A DNA stretch of 64,000 nt from Burkholderiaceae bacterium 26 (GCA_000955795.1 JYOB01000001.1:146301-210300), one strand, 5' to 3'. Counted from the first letter of the stretch, positions 53,762 to 62,982 are shown. Notes: generated by a model not told the origin, from the sequence alone. Made by a program: numbers and translations.

Positions 53762-56527
53762 TCATGCGGCCTGCTGCACGCGCGCCTCCACCAGCAGCCG
53801 TTTGAGTTCCGGCACGCAAGACCCACAATTGCCGCCCGCCTTCAGGCAAGCCGTGATCTCGCCGGTCGATTGCAGACCCTTGGTGCGGATGGCATCGCAG
53901 ATGGTATTGCGGCCCACGCCAAAGCACGAGCACACGGTTGGCCCCACATCGACGCCCGCTTCGATCGGCTGGCCGAGCAATACGCCCGCGCGATCAACGT
54001 CTTCCAGGCGCTCTTGCGCGAACAGGCCCGCGAGCCAGTTGCGCGACGGCAGGTCCGGACGGGGTGACAAAAACACGCAGGCTTCGATGCGGTCATCCAC
54101 CACGTGCACAGCGCGGTAAACACGCGCGGTGGTGTCCTCATATTCGAGCCAATCTGCATGTGGGTCGGTCACGCCCAGCAGCGTGCGCGCCCAATCGTGC
54201 ACGGAACCAAGCTGCTGGCGACCGGCCAGCTCATAGCGCACGAATTGCTTGCCTTGAATGCGCGTCCACCAGGTTGCATCGTCGGTGTCGAGTGCGCGGC
54301 GCGAGAGGACGAAGCCGTGCCACGCCACATCGAACGGCTCAACCATCACCGGCGTGTGCTTGAACTCCGGCTCGCCCGAGACCGGGTCGACCACCGGATT
54401 GACGACCGCGCCCACGCGCGCATCGGAAGCAAACTGGCCGTTCCAGTGGATCGGCACGAACACGCTGCCGCGCGCGATGCCGCCCGTCATGCGCACGCGT
54501 GCCACCACACTGCCCCAGCGTGACGACACGCGCGCCAGGCCGCCCTCGCGCACGCCGGCCAGCAGCGCATCGTGCGGGTGCAGATCGACGAACGGTTCGG
54601 GCACGTGGTCCGCCAGCTTGGGCGCACGGCCAGTGCGCGTCATGGTGTGCCACTGGTCGCGCACACGGCCGGTGTTGAGGATGAGCGGATATTCGCCATC
54701 TGCCGCATGCGCGGGCGCACGGGCAGGCGTCGGCACGAAACGCGCGCGGCCATCGGGGTGGGCGAAACGGCCATCGCTGAAGAGGCGCGCTTCGCTGTTA
54801 CCCAACGTTGCGATGGGCCATTGCACCGGCGACATGCCGTTGTATGCATCGGCATCAAGCCCCGTCAGGCCGCCCAGATGGAAGGCACGACGCGTGCCGC
54901 TCGCATCGTTGGCGTAGGCGGACAAGCGTGCGTGTTCATCAAACACATCGCCCGGGCTCTTGAAGTCGAAGCCGTCGTAACCCATGCGGCGGGCAACGTC
55001 GGCGATGATGTCCCAGTCGGCGCGTGCCTCGCCGGGTGCCGGCAGAAAGGCGCGCTGGCGCGAGATGCGGCGCTCGGAGTTCGTCACGGTGCCATCTTTC
55101 TCGCCCCAGCCCAGCGCGGGCAGCAGGATGTCGGCCAGAACGGTGGTGTCGGTGGCTTCAACGATGTCCGAAGCAACGACGAGCTCGCACTTGGCCAATG
55201 CACGGCGCGCCTGGTCGGCATCGGGCAGGCTGACCACGGGGTTGGTGCCCATGATCCACACGGCCTTGATGCGCCCGTCTTCAATGGCATTGAACAGGTC
55301 GACCGCCTTGAGGCCCACCTTGTCGGCCATGCGCGGTGCGCCCCAGAACGTCTGCACGAGGTCGCGATGCGAAGGCTCGTTCAGTTCCATGTGCGCGGCC
55401 AGCATGTTGGCCAGACCGCCCACTTCGCGTCCGCCCATCGCATTCGGCTGGCCGGTAATCGAAAACGGCCCCATGCCCGCGCGGCCGATGCGGCCCGTGA
55501 GCAGGTGACAGTTGATGATGCTGTTGACCTTGTCCGTGCCCGCTGTCGATTGGTTGACGCCCATCGAAAACGCAGTGATGGTGCGCTCGGTCTCGGCAAA
55601 CCAGCTGTAGAACGTCAGCAGATCGTCGAGCTTGAGCTTGCAGGCCTTGGCGATGGATTCGACGTCGTGGCTCTCGGTGCCGGCGGCTTCCAGGGCGGCA
55701 TCCGGGCCGTTGGTGTGCAGCGTGACGAAGTTCCGGTCCACCACACCGCGCCGCGAGAGGAACGACAGCAGGCCATTGAACAGCCACACATCGGTGCCGG
55801 GCTTGATGGGCAGATGCAGATCGGCCAGCTCGCACGTGGCCGTGTGGCGCGGGTCAACCACCACCACCTTCATCTCAGGCCGCGCTTCCTTGGCACGGAC
55901 GATGCGCTGGAACAGGATCGGGTGGCACCACGCCGTATTGGAGCCCACCAGCACGACGAGGTCTGCCGCCTCCAGATCGTCGTAGCAGACGGGCACGAGG
56001 TCTTCGCCAAACGCGCGCTTGTGCCCCGCCACGGCCGACGACATGCACAGCCGCGAGTTGGTATCGATGTTGGCCGTGCCGATGAAGCCCTTCATCAGCT
56101 TGTTGGCAACGTAGTAATCCTCGGTCAGCAACTGGCCTGAGACGTAGAGCGCCACGAAATCCGGGCCGTGTTCTTCAGCGATGCGGCGAAAACCTTGCGC
56201 GACCGCATCGAGCGCGGTGTCCCACGAGACGCGTTGCAATGGCGCCGGCTTGGTGAGCTGCGCAGCGTCCGCGTCATGCAAGCGCTCGCGCATGGCCGGA
56301 TATAGCAGCCGGCCGTCCAGGCTGACGGTCTCGCCCAGCGCCGAGCCTTTCACGCACAGGCGCCCAGCGTTGGACGGATGCGCCGGATCCCCGGCGATGC
56401 CGACGCTGCCATCCGCCTGCGGGGTCGCCAGCACGCCGCAGCCCACGCCGCAGTACGGGCAGGTGGTGCGCACTGTGTTGGCGGCGGTATCGACTGCCGG
56501 GTGGATGGGGATGGTCGTCATCGTCAT
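53762..56527 (-). CDS. nasA: Assimilatory nitrate reductase catalytic subunit
   Basis: 921-residue cytoplasmic molybdopterin enzyme reducing nitrate to nitrite. The N-terminal [4Fe-4S] ligands are C23, C26, C30 and C58 (CPYCGVGC and GRLCVK), followed by the bis-MGD binding domains. A C-terminal BFD-like [2Fe-2S] domain has four cysteines (C866, C868, C901, C904), as in NasA-type enzymes that take electrons from a flavoprotein partner. ATG 56527 is preferred; ATG 56521 is two codons later. The flavin reductase gene ends 32 bp upstream in the same operon and is the likely electron donor. Confidence 0.92.
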   Translation of the reverse strand: MTMTTIPIHPAVDTAANTVRTTCPYCGVGCGVLATPQADGSVGIAGDPAHPSNAGRLCVKGSALGETVSLDGRLLYPAMRERLHDADAAQLTKPAPLQRVSWDTALDAVAQGFRRIAEEHGPDFVALYVSGQLLTEDYYVANKLMKGFIGTANIDTNSRLCMSSAVAGHKRAFGEDLVPVCYDDLEAADLVVLVGSNTAWCHPILFQRIVRAKEARPEMKVVVVDPRHTATCELADLHLPIKPGTDVWLFNGLLSFLSRRGVVDRNFVTLHTNGPDAALEAAGTESHDVESIAKACKLKLDDLLTFYSWFAETERTITAFSMGVNQSTAGTDKVNSIINCHLLTGRIGRAGMGPFSITGQPNAMGGREVGGLANMLAAHMELNEPSHRDLVQTFWGAPRMADKVGLKAVDLFNAIEDGRIKAVWIMGTNPVVSLPDADQARRALAKCELVVASDIVEATDTTVLADILLPALGWGEKDGTVTNSERRISRQRAFLPAPGEARADWDIIADVARRMGYDGFDFKSPGDVFDEHARLSAYANDASGTRRAFHLGGLTGLDADAYNGMSPVQWPIATLGNSEARLFSDGRFAHPDGRARFVPTPARAPAHAADGEYPLILNTGRVRDQWHTMTRTGRAPKLADHVPEPFVDLHPHDALLAGVREGGLARVSSRWGSVVARVRMTGGIARGSVFVPIHWNGQFASDARVGAVVNPVVDPVSGEPEFKHTPVMVEPFDVAWHGFVLSRRALDTDDATWWTRIQGKQFVRYELAGRQQLGSVHDWARTLLGVTDPHADWLEYEDTTARVYRAVHVVDDRIEACVFLSPRPDLPSRNWLAGLFAQERLEDVDRAGVLLGQPIEAGVDVGPTVCSCFGVGRNTICDAIRTKGLQSTGEITACLKAGGNCGSCVPELKRLLVEARVQQAA

Positions 56528-56559
56528 GAGATGGCCTTGGGTGTCAGGCAGATCGGAGA

Positions 56560-57792
56560 TCAGGCGGCTTCTGCTTCGCACAGCGCGCGGCCAAACAACA
56601 GGCGCTGGCGAATCGGTGTGATCGGGGTCTGGCGCTGGATCATGTCGAAATACCACGGGCCATCGGCCACATCGCCGTACAGCACCGCGCCGACAATGCG
56701 GTCCTCTTTCAGCACAAGGCGCTTGTAGACGCCGCGGCGCGGGTCGCGCAGCACGATGTCTTCGGTGCCGTCGCCGCCGATGAAATCGCCAGCGGAATAC
56801 AAGTCCACGCCCGTGACCTTCAGCTTGGTTGCCGTGGCCTGCTGGATATAGCGGCGGTGTCCGGCTCCGGCCAGGTGCGCGGCACACACACGGGCCTGGT
56901 CCCAGATGGGTGCAACCAGACCGAACGTTGCGCTGCGGTGCTGCACGCATTCGCCCACGGCGTAGATGCGCGGGTCGTAGGTTTGCAGCGTGTCGTCGAC
57001 GATGATGGCGCGTTCGCAGTGCAGGCCGGCGGCCTTTGCAAGTTCAATGTTCGGGCGTACGCCGGCAGTCATGACGACAAGGTCGGCGGGAATTTGGGTG
57101 CCATCCTTGAAGCGGACGGCGGTCACACGGTCGGTGCCAAGCAGCTCCGCCGTATGCGCGCCCAGCTGGAAGCGCAGGCCCTTGGCCTCCAGCGCCTTCT
57201 GCAACAGCTTGGCGGCCGGCTTGTCGAGCTGGCGCTCCATCAGGCTGTCGGGCAGGTGCACCACGGTCACGTCCATGCCCTGACGCATCAGGCCGTTGGC
57301 GGCTTCCAGCCCAAGCAGGCCACCGCCGATGACGACCGCATGCCGGTGGTTGCGGGCCGCCTCCAGCATCGTCTCCACGTCTTGAATGTCGCGGAAAGCG
57401 ATCACGCCCGGAAGCAGGTGCCCCGGCACCGGCAGGATGAACGGCCGCGAGCCCGTGGCGATCAGCAGACGGTCGTAGCGCACCTCCACGCCGTCGCGCG
57501 AGCGCAGCGTGCGGCGCGGGCGGTCGATGGCGACCACCGGGTCGCCCGCATGCAGCGTGATGTCGTTCTCGTCGTACCACTCACGCGTGTTGAGCATGAT
57601 GTCGTCAACCTGCTTCTCACCCGCCAGCACGGGCGAGAGCAGGATGCGGTTGTAGTTGCCGTGCGGCTCTTCGCCGAACACGGTCACGTCGTACAGGTCC
57701 GGCGCCAGCTTGAGCAACTCTTCGACCGTGCGCATGCCGGCCATGCCGTTGCCGATGACGACCAGCTTGGGGCGTACGGTCTTGGCGTTCAT
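56560..57792 (-). CDS. FAD-dependent NAD(P)H reductase, probable nitrate reductase electron donor
   Basis: 410-residue flavoprotein similar to the N-terminal third of NirB and to rubredoxin reductases. It has two Rossmann motifs (VIGNGMAGMRTVEELL and VIGGGLLGLEAANGL) and FAD-contact GECVQHRS. It lacks the [2Fe-2S] and siroheme parts of NirB, so it is a reductase only. Between nirD and nasA, it most likely moves electrons from NAD(P)H to the BFD domain of NasA (NasB/NasC role). ATG 57792 follows AGGAGAAGGCAGC. Confidence 0.87.
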   Translation of the reverse strand: MNAKTVRPKLVVIGNGMAGMRTVEELLKLAPDLYDVTVFGEEPHGNYNRILLSPVLAGEKQVDDIMLNTREWYDENDITLHAGDPVVAIDRPRRTLRSRDGVEVRYDRLLIATGSRPFILPVPGHLLPGVIAFRDIQDVETMLEAARNHRHAVVIGGGLLGLEAANGLMRQGMDVTVVHLPDSLMERQLDKPAAKLLQKALEAKGLRFQLGAHTAELLGTDRVTAVRFKDGTQIPADLVVMTAGVRPNIELAKAAGLHCERAIIVDDTLQTYDPRIYAVGECVQHRSATFGLVAPIWDQARVCAAHLAGAGHRRYIQQATATKLKVTGVDLYSAGDFIGGDGTEDIVLRDPRRGVYKRLVLKEDRIVGAVLYGDVADGPWYFDMIQRQTPITPIRQRLLFGRALCEAEAA

Positions 57793-57870
57793 GCTGCCTT
57801 CTCCTGAAGGTTGTCGGTCATTTGATTCACTCAGTGCCGGCGGCCATGGCCGCGGCTCACGGCTTGCGGC

Positions 57871-58209
57871 TCATGCCGCTATCCAGACCTTGCCGTCTTC
57901 CACCTTGGTTGCGTAGGCATGCACGGAATTGGCCGGCGCTTCCAGGCACTCGCCCGTGGTCAGGTCGAAATGCTGCTTGTAGATGGGAGAGGCGACGACA
58001 ATGCGCTCGCCCAGGTTGCCGACCAGCCCGCGCGAGAGCACGGCGGCGGCGGAGTTCGGGTCGTAGTTGCCGATGGCGTACACGCTTTGCGGTGTGTTGC
58101 CGCCCACGCGGAACACGGCAACCTGGTCGCCTTCCACCAGCGCGCAGACGCCGGTGTTGGGAACGATGTCGTCCAGGGCACAGATCGGGGTCCAACGGGA
58201 TGCTTGCAT
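57871..58209 (-). CDS. nirD: Nitrite reductase (NADH) small subunit
   Basis: 112-residue NirD with the Rieske-like fold but without the Cys/His cluster ligands, as normal for NirD (for example SPIYKQHFDLTTGECLE instead of CPxH). It partners NirB in reducing nitrite to ammonium. ATG 58209 has an ideal AGGAGGACGTC site and lies 26 bp after nirB. The longer upstream frame runs inside nirB and is not real. Confidence 0.92.
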   Translation of the reverse strand: MQASRWTPICALDDIVPNTGVCALVEGDQVAVFRVGGNTPQSVYAIGNYDPNSAAAVLSRGLVGNLGERIVVASPIYKQHFDLTTGECLEAPANSVHAYATKVEDGKVWIAA

Positions 58210-58235
58210 GACGTCCTCCTCTTCCTCTATCAGGC

Positions 58236-60791
58236 TCAAGCAGCTTCGGCAACAACAGGAATGCGCACGGGCCGCGTCTTGGCACGCTCCTCCACCGTGG
58301 CAGGGCGGATCTGGCCGCGCTCCTCGACAAAGACGACATTCGCATCCTTCGCTTCGCTGTTGACGAAGTGACGGAAGCGCTTGCGCACCTCGGGGTTGGT
58401 CACGGCCGTCTTCCATTCATCCTGATAGGTTTCGACCACGTGCTGCATGTCGGCTTCGAGTTCCGCCACGATGCCCAGCTTGTCGTTGATGACCACGTCC
58501 TTGAGGTAATCCAGGCCGCCTTCCAGGTTGTCGCGCCACGTGCTGGTGCGTTGCAGGCGGTCGGCCGTGCGCACGTAGAACATCAGGAAGCGGTCGACAT
58601 ACTTGATGAGCGTTTCCTGGTCGAGGTCTGCCGCCAGCAGTTCGGCATGACGGGGCTTCATGCCGCCGTTGCCGCACACGTACAGGTTCCAGCCTTTTTC
58701 GGTAGCGATGATGCCGACATCCTTGCCCTGCGCTTCGGCACATTCACGCGTGCAGCCCGACACGCCAAACTTCAGCTTGTGCGGCGAGCGCAACCCCTTG
58801 TAGCGGTTCTCCAGCGCCACCGCAAAGCCCACCGAATCGCCCACGCCATACCGGCACCATGTGGAGCCCACGCACGACTTCACCGTACGCAGCGACTTGC
58901 CATAGGCATGGCCCGACTCGAAGCCGGCCGCAATCAGCTCTTCCCAGATCAGCGGCAACTGCTCCAGACGCGCGCCGAACAGGTCGACACGCTGGCCGCC
59001 CGTGATCTTGGTGTACAGGCCGTATTTCTTGGCGACCTGCCCCACGGCGATCAGGCCATCTGCCGTCACTTCGCCGCCCGCCATGCGCGGCACCACGGAG
59101 TACGTCCCATCCTTCTGGATGTTGGCGAGGAAGTAGTCGTTGGAATCCTGCAGGCCGGCGTGCTCTTTCTTGAGCACGAAGTCGTTCCAGCACGAGGCGA
59201 GGATGCTCGCGACGGCCGGCTTGCAGATGTCGCATCCCATACCGCTGCCGTGCGCTTCCAGCAATGCTTCGAACGACTGGATGCGGCCCACGCGCACCAA
59301 GTGATACAGCTCCTGGCGCGAATACGGAAAGTGCTCGCAGATGTGGTTGTTGACGGCCAGACCTTGCTTCTTCATCTCGGCCTTCATCACCTGCGTCATG
59401 AGCGGCACGCAGCCGCCGCACGAGGTGCCGGCCTTGGTCGCGTCCTTGAGCGCGCCCACGGTGGTGGCGCCGGCGCACACCGCCTGGCACAGCGCGCCTT
59501 TCGATACGTCGTTGCACGAGCAGATCTGCGCGCTATCGGGCAGTGCATCCACACCCAGCGCCGGGCGCGCGTTGCCATCGGCCTGCGGCAGGATCAGGAA
59601 TTCCGGCGCCTCGGGCAGCTCGATGCGGTTGAGCATCATCTGCAGCAGCGTGCCGTATTCGGCCGCATCGCCCACCAGCACGCCGCCCAGCAGGTACTTG
59701 CCGTCTTCCGACACCACCAGCTTCTTGTAGATCTGCTTGCGCTCGTCGGTGAACTGCACGCTGCGGCTGCCCGGCGTGATGCCCTGCGCATCGCCCAGGC
59801 TGGCGACATCCACGCCCATCAGCTTGAGCTTGGTGCTCATGTCGGCGCCGCTGAACTCTGTCACATCGTCGGCGGCCAGGATCTGCTTGGCGGTGATGCG
59901 CGCCATCTCGTAACCCGGTGCAACCAGGCCGTAGACCTTGCCGCCCCACAGCGCGCATTCGCCAATCGCGTACACGTCCGGCGCCGAGGTACGGCACTCG
60001 GAGTCGATCACGATGCCGCCGCGTTCGCCCACTTCCAGCCCGCAGGCGCGCGCCAGTTCATCGCGCGGACGGATGCCGGCCGAGAAGACGACCATGTCGG
60101 CTTCCAGGTGCGTGCCGTCGGCAAAGTTCAGGCGATGCGTCGCCGTTTCGCCGTCGACGATCTCCGCGGTGTTCTTCTGCGTGTGAACGGTCACGCCCAG
60201 GTCTTCGATCTTCCGGCGCAGCATACGGCCGCCGCCGTCGTCCACCTGCATCGCCATCAGGCGGCCGGCAAACTCGACCACGTGCGTTTGCAGGTTCATG
60301 TCACGCAGCGCCTTGGCACATTCGAGCCCCAGCAGGCCGCCACCAATGACGACGCCCGTCTTGGCACGCTGGCCACATTCGGCCATCGCTTCGAGGTCTT
60401 CGATGGTGCGATAGACGAAGCAGTCTTTGCGGTCTTTGCCCGGCACCGGCGGCACAAACGGCGACGAGCCCGAAGCGATGACCAGCTTGTCGTACGGCAG
60501 CACCTCGCCGGTGGAGGCCGTTACCGTTTTGGCAATGGTGTCGATGGCCGTGGCGCGAGCGTTGAGCTTGAGCACCACGTCATCGCGATCAAAGAAACCC
60601 GGGGCCACGAGCGAGAGATCTTCCGCCGTCTTGCCCGTGAAGAATTCCGACAAGTGCACGCGGTCGTATGCGGGGCGCGGCTCTTCGCACAGCACCGTCA
60701 CCTGAAGGTGATGGCCCGGTGTGTGCAGCAGGCTTTCCAGAAACTTATGGCCCACCATTCCGTGGCCAATGACGACGATCTTCATGGTCAT
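58236..60791 (-). CDS. nirB: Nitrite reductase (NADH) large subunit
   Basis: 851-residue assimilatory siroheme nitrite reductase reducing nitrite to ammonium with NADH. Order of domains: FAD/NAD reductase (about 1-400, VIGHGMVGHKF and VVIGGGLLGLECAKAL), a BFD-like [2Fe-2S] domain (CSCNDVSKGALC to CGGC, about 430-480), the ferredoxin-like repeats, and the C-terminal siroheme/[4Fe-4S] site (CVGSTWC and CTRECAEAQG). ATG 60791 follows GGAGACATCACC. It follows the nitrate transporter by 21 bp in one leftward operon. Confidence 0.94.
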   Translation of the reverse strand: MTMKIVVIGHGMVGHKFLESLLHTPGHHLQVTVLCEEPRPAYDRVHLSEFFTGKTAEDLSLVAPGFFDRDDVVLKLNARATAIDTIAKTVTASTGEVLPYDKLVIASGSSPFVPPVPGKDRKDCFVYRTIEDLEAMAECGQRAKTGVVIGGGLLGLECAKALRDMNLQTHVVEFAGRLMAMQVDDGGGRMLRRKIEDLGVTVHTQKNTAEIVDGETATHRLNFADGTHLEADMVVFSAGIRPRDELARACGLEVGERGGIVIDSECRTSAPDVYAIGECALWGGKVYGLVAPGYEMARITAKQILAADDVTEFSGADMSTKLKLMGVDVASLGDAQGITPGSRSVQFTDERKQIYKKLVVSEDGKYLLGGVLVGDAAEYGTLLQMMLNRIELPEAPEFLILPQADGNARPALGVDALPDSAQICSCNDVSKGALCQAVCAGATTVGALKDATKAGTSCGGCVPLMTQVMKAEMKKQGLAVNNHICEHFPYSRQELYHLVRVGRIQSFEALLEAHGSGMGCDICKPAVASILASCWNDFVLKKEHAGLQDSNDYFLANIQKDGTYSVVPRMAGGEVTADGLIAVGQVAKKYGLYTKITGGQRVDLFGARLEQLPLIWEELIAAGFESGHAYGKSLRTVKSCVGSTWCRYGVGDSVGFAVALENRYKGLRSPHKLKFGVSGCTRECAEAQGKDVGIIATEKGWNLYVCGNGGMKPRHAELLAADLDQETLIKYVDRFLMFYVRTADRLQRTSTWRDNLEGGLDYLKDVVINDKLGIVAELEADMQHVVETYQDEWKTAVTNPEVRKRFRHFVNSEAKDANVVFVEERGQIRPATVEERAKTRPVRIPVVAEAA

Positions 60792-60812
60792 GGTGATGTC
60801 TCCTTGACTGCG

Positions 60813-62135
60813 TTAGGCGTTGGCGGCGGCGGCCAGCGTGTTGTCGTACAGCGCTTGCTCGCGCGCCTTGTGTTCTGGCGAGAAGCGCACGGCAATCGCG
60901 CAGATGGCAGACAGCGCCACAAACACGCCGAGCACCGACAACGTGGCTTGCGTGTCGGCCATACCTTTGAGCAGGAAGCCCGCCGCCACCGCGCCGGCGT
61001 TGCCGCCCGCGCCGATGATGCCGGCCACGCCACCCAGCGCGCGGCGGTCAATGAACGGCACCAGCGCATACGTGGCGCCGCACGCCATGTGCGTGAACAG
61101 GCCGAAACCGAGCATCGCGAGCACCGCCACCGTCACGCTTCCTGCATGGGCGAAACCGAACAGGCCCAGGCCCTCGCCCACCATCAGCAAGCACAGCAGT
61201 TGAGTACGCGCATCCAGGCCACGCTTGGCTGCCACGCGGTCCGACACGATGCCGCCCAGCGCGCGTGCAAACAGCGCCAGCAGACCGAAGCTCGCCGCAG
61301 CCATGCCTGCGCCCGACAGCGAAAGGCCAAAGTGGTCGACGTAATAGGTGGCGGCGATGTTGTGGATGAAGATCTCCACGCCAAAGCACGCGCCGTAGGT
61401 GATGAACAGCAGCCACACACGATAGTTACCAGCGGCTGCCACGAAGCTGCCCCAGCCGCCCTTCTTGCCGCCTTCGATGGTCTTTCCGGCAGCGCGCAGC
61501 GCGCTGAAATTGCCTTCCGGGCAGTCCTGCGTATAACGCCAGTAGAGCGCCGCGACGATCAGCATCGCCACGCCCGGCACCACCATGGCGAGGCGCCAGC
61601 CCATGCTCTGCGTCACGCCCATCATCACGATGGCGGTCAGCAGCAGCGGCATCGTGCCTTGTGCGACACCGCCGCCCGCGTTGCCCCAGCCGGCAGCCGC
61701 CGCGTTAGCCGTGCCCACCACGTTGGGCGCGAACATGACCGACGTGTGGTATTGCGTGATGACGAAGCTCGCGCCAATCGCGCCGATCGCCAGGCGGAAG
61801 AAGAGGAAGGTTTCGTAGCTTTGCGCGAGCGCCACGCCCAGCACCGGGATGGCCCCCAGCAGCAGCAAACCGGTATAGGTCTTGCGCGGGCCAAAGCGAT
61901 CGCACAGCGGGCCGACAAGCAACCGCACCAGGATCGTCACCGCCACTGCGGCGATGTTGATGTTGGCGATCTGGCCGGGCGTGAGGTGGAACTCGCCCTT
62001 GAGCACCGGCATGAGCGGCGCGCAGGCAAACCATGCGTAGAAACACACGAAGAACGCGAGCCACGTCAGGTGGAAGGCGCGCATCTGCGGCGTACGCAGG
62101 CTGAACAGGTCGATTCGGGTGGCTTTGCCGGTCAT
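60813..62135 (-). CDS. narK: Nitrate/nitrite MFS transporter (NarK/NasA-type)
   Basis: 440-residue nitrate/nitrite porter of the NNP family, with 12 predicted helices. It shows the nitrate signature region GWGNAGGGVAQ after helix 5 and the family loop RFGPRKTYTG. It brings nitrate into the cytosol for assimilation. ATG 62135 (MTGKATR) is preferred over TTG 62147 because GGGAT lies upstream. It is the first gene of the operon and is preceded by the long regulatory leader at 62136-62278. Confidence 0.9.
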   Translation of the reverse strand: MTGKATRIDLFSLRTPQMRAFHLTWLAFFVCFYAWFACAPLMPVLKGEFHLTPGQIANINIAAVAVTILVRLLVGPLCDRFGPRKTYTGLLLLGAIPVLGVALAQSYETFLFFRLAIGAIGASFVITQYHTSVMFAPNVVGTANAAAAGWGNAGGGVAQGTMPLLLTAIVMMGVTQSMGWRLAMVVPGVAMLIVAALYWRYTQDCPEGNFSALRAAGKTIEGGKKGGWGSFVAAAGNYRVWLLFITYGACFGVEIFIHNIAATYYVDHFGLSLSGAGMAAASFGLLALFARALGGIVSDRVAAKRGLDARTQLLCLLMVGEGLGLFGFAHAGSVTVAVLAMLGFGLFTHMACGATYALVPFIDRRALGGVAGIIGAGGNAGAVAAGFLLKGMADTQATLSVLGVFVALSAICAIAVRFSPEHKAREQALYDNTLAAAANA

Positions 62136-62156
62136 GTTGAATCCCAATCAGGGGCC

Positions 62157-62211
62157 AAAAAAAAGAAAGGCGTCCGAGAACAGGGCTGCAAGAGCCGAGT
62201 TCTGGGACGCC
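62157..62211 (-). terminator. Leader intrinsic terminator of the nitrate operon
   Basis: On the minus strand a long interrupted hairpin (outer GGCGTCC/GGACGCC, middle AGAAC/GTTCT, inner GGCT/AGCC with a CTTGC loop) is followed by TTTCTTTTTTTT. It lies 22 bp before the transporter start, so it can attenuate the whole operon. Confidence 0.85.
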
Positions 62212-62218
62212 GTTGTCC
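62205..62218 (-). promoter_or_regulatory. ANTAR antiterminator hairpin P2
   Basis: Minus-strand GGAC-AACGGC-GTCC: a 4-bp stem closing a hexaloop with A at position 1 and G at position 4. Its 3' half is the first part of the terminator stem, so P2 and the terminator are mutually exclusive. Confidence 0.75.
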
Positions 62219-62223
62219 AATTA

Positions 62224-62240
62224 GCCCTGAGCACCAGGGC
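62224..62240 (-). promoter_or_regulatory. Linker hairpin between P1 and P2
   Basis: Minus-strand GCCCTG-GTGCT-CAGGGC, a 6-bp stem with a 5-nt loop, sits between the two hexaloop hairpins. It is probably a spacer structure; it lacks the hexaloop signature. Confidence 0.5.
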
Positions 62241-62254
62241 CTTCACCACGAAGA

Positions 62255-62278
62255 GCACGAATCGCCTTTGACCCGCGC
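62255..62278 (-). promoter_or_regulatory. ANTAR antiterminator hairpin P1
   Basis: Minus-strand GCGCGGGTC-AAAGGC-GATTCGTGC: a 9-bp stem (with G-U pairs) closing the hexaloop AAAGGC, again A at position 1 and G at position 4. It begins exactly at the predicted transcription start (62278), as a P1 should. Confidence 0.75.
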
Positions 62279-62288
62279 AATGTTGCTA

Positions 62289-62304
62289 TGCAACAGGTAT
62301 GCCA
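62289..62304 (-). promoter_or_regulatory. Sigma-54 promoter of the nitrate operon
   Basis: Minus-strand TGGCATACCTGTTGCA fits the -24/-12 consensus, with GG and GC exactly 10 bp apart. Transcription would start near 62278, giving a leader of about 143 nt before narK. Confidence 0.85.
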
Positions 62305-62390
62305 GGCGCGCAAAGCCTTGTGCTATCGCGGTTTGCAGGAAATGCGCTCGAAATCGGCCGGGGTGCGTGCCTCATGCGCGAGCACTGCAT

Positions 62391-62407
62391 CGCACGGTTT
62401 CGGTGCA
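62391..62407 (-). promoter_or_regulatory. NtrC-like enhancer site
   Basis: Minus-strand TGCACC-GAAAC-CGTGCG matches the NtrC dyad TGCACY-N5-GGTGCA in 10 of 12 arm positions. It lies about 90-100 bp upstream of the sigma-54 promoter, a normal enhancer distance. Confidence 0.55.
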
Positions 62408-62527
62408 GATGCGATTCGGGATGGTGCGGCACAGCAAATGCGTCGGCGGCCGCCAATGGCGACCGGTGCATCACGTGCAGGACCGATTTGAGGGAGCCGC
62501 CGGACCAGATGTCGGCAGGTATCGGCG

Positions 62528-62821
62528 TCAGTAGCCGTGCGTCACGATCGACAGCACCGACAGATCCGGATGCGTGCCGTCGACAATGCTGCGCGCCACG
62601 TGCACGGCTTCCTCCATGGCCTCTTCTGGGCTGCGGAAGGTGTCGTCCCCGTCAGCATGAAAGGGCACGACGTGACCGGACAACTGAGGATCGGCGCCCG
62701 GGTGGCACACGTAGCCGGTGTAGGTGTAGCGCGTGGAGTTTGCCCGCGTCGGGCTTGGCACAACGTGAATCTCGAACCCTTCGTAGAGTTCTTGCGGTGC
62801 GGTGGTGAGCTGGTCAGACAT
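62528..62821 (-). CDS. Conserved hypothetical protein, 97 residues
   Basis: Small soluble, acidic protein (GFEIHVVPSPTRANSTRYTYTGYVCHPGAD, then a helical RSPEEAMEEAVHVARSIVDG). It looks like a short stress- or regulation-associated domain of the kind common in Ralstonia and Burkholderia, but I cannot name a family. Start ATG 62821 is followed by a plausible coding pattern. It lies upstream of the nitrate operon's enhancer region, on the same strand, and is probably transcribed alone. Confidence 0.65.
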   Translation of the reverse strand: MSDQLTTAPQELYEGFEIHVVPSPTRANSTRYTYTGYVCHPGADPQLSGHVVPFHADGDDTFRSPEEAMEEAVHVARSIVDGTHPDLSVLSIVTHGY

Positions 62822-62982
62822 GGTGGCCTCGCTGGGTTAGCGTGTACCGGCCGTGCCGGCGCTTGTGGCGCGGCGCGGCTGCCCTTGGTTCAACCAGTCT
62901 AGGTGATGGGGTGCGTGTTGAAATCCGGCGGTTGGATGACACTGCCATCCACCGCCGTTCTTGGGACTGGTGCTTCCTTGCG

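Noticed and set aside
54572..56140. 522-codon plus-strand frame inside nasA
   Set aside because: Antisense to the intact molybdoenzyme; no start context and no family character.
58368..62534. 1388-codon open frame on the plus strand, antisense to nirB and narK
   Set aside because: It mirrors nirB/narK and is a high-GC artefact; its composition is His/Arg/Gln-rich with no family features, while the minus-strand genes carry intact catalytic motifs.
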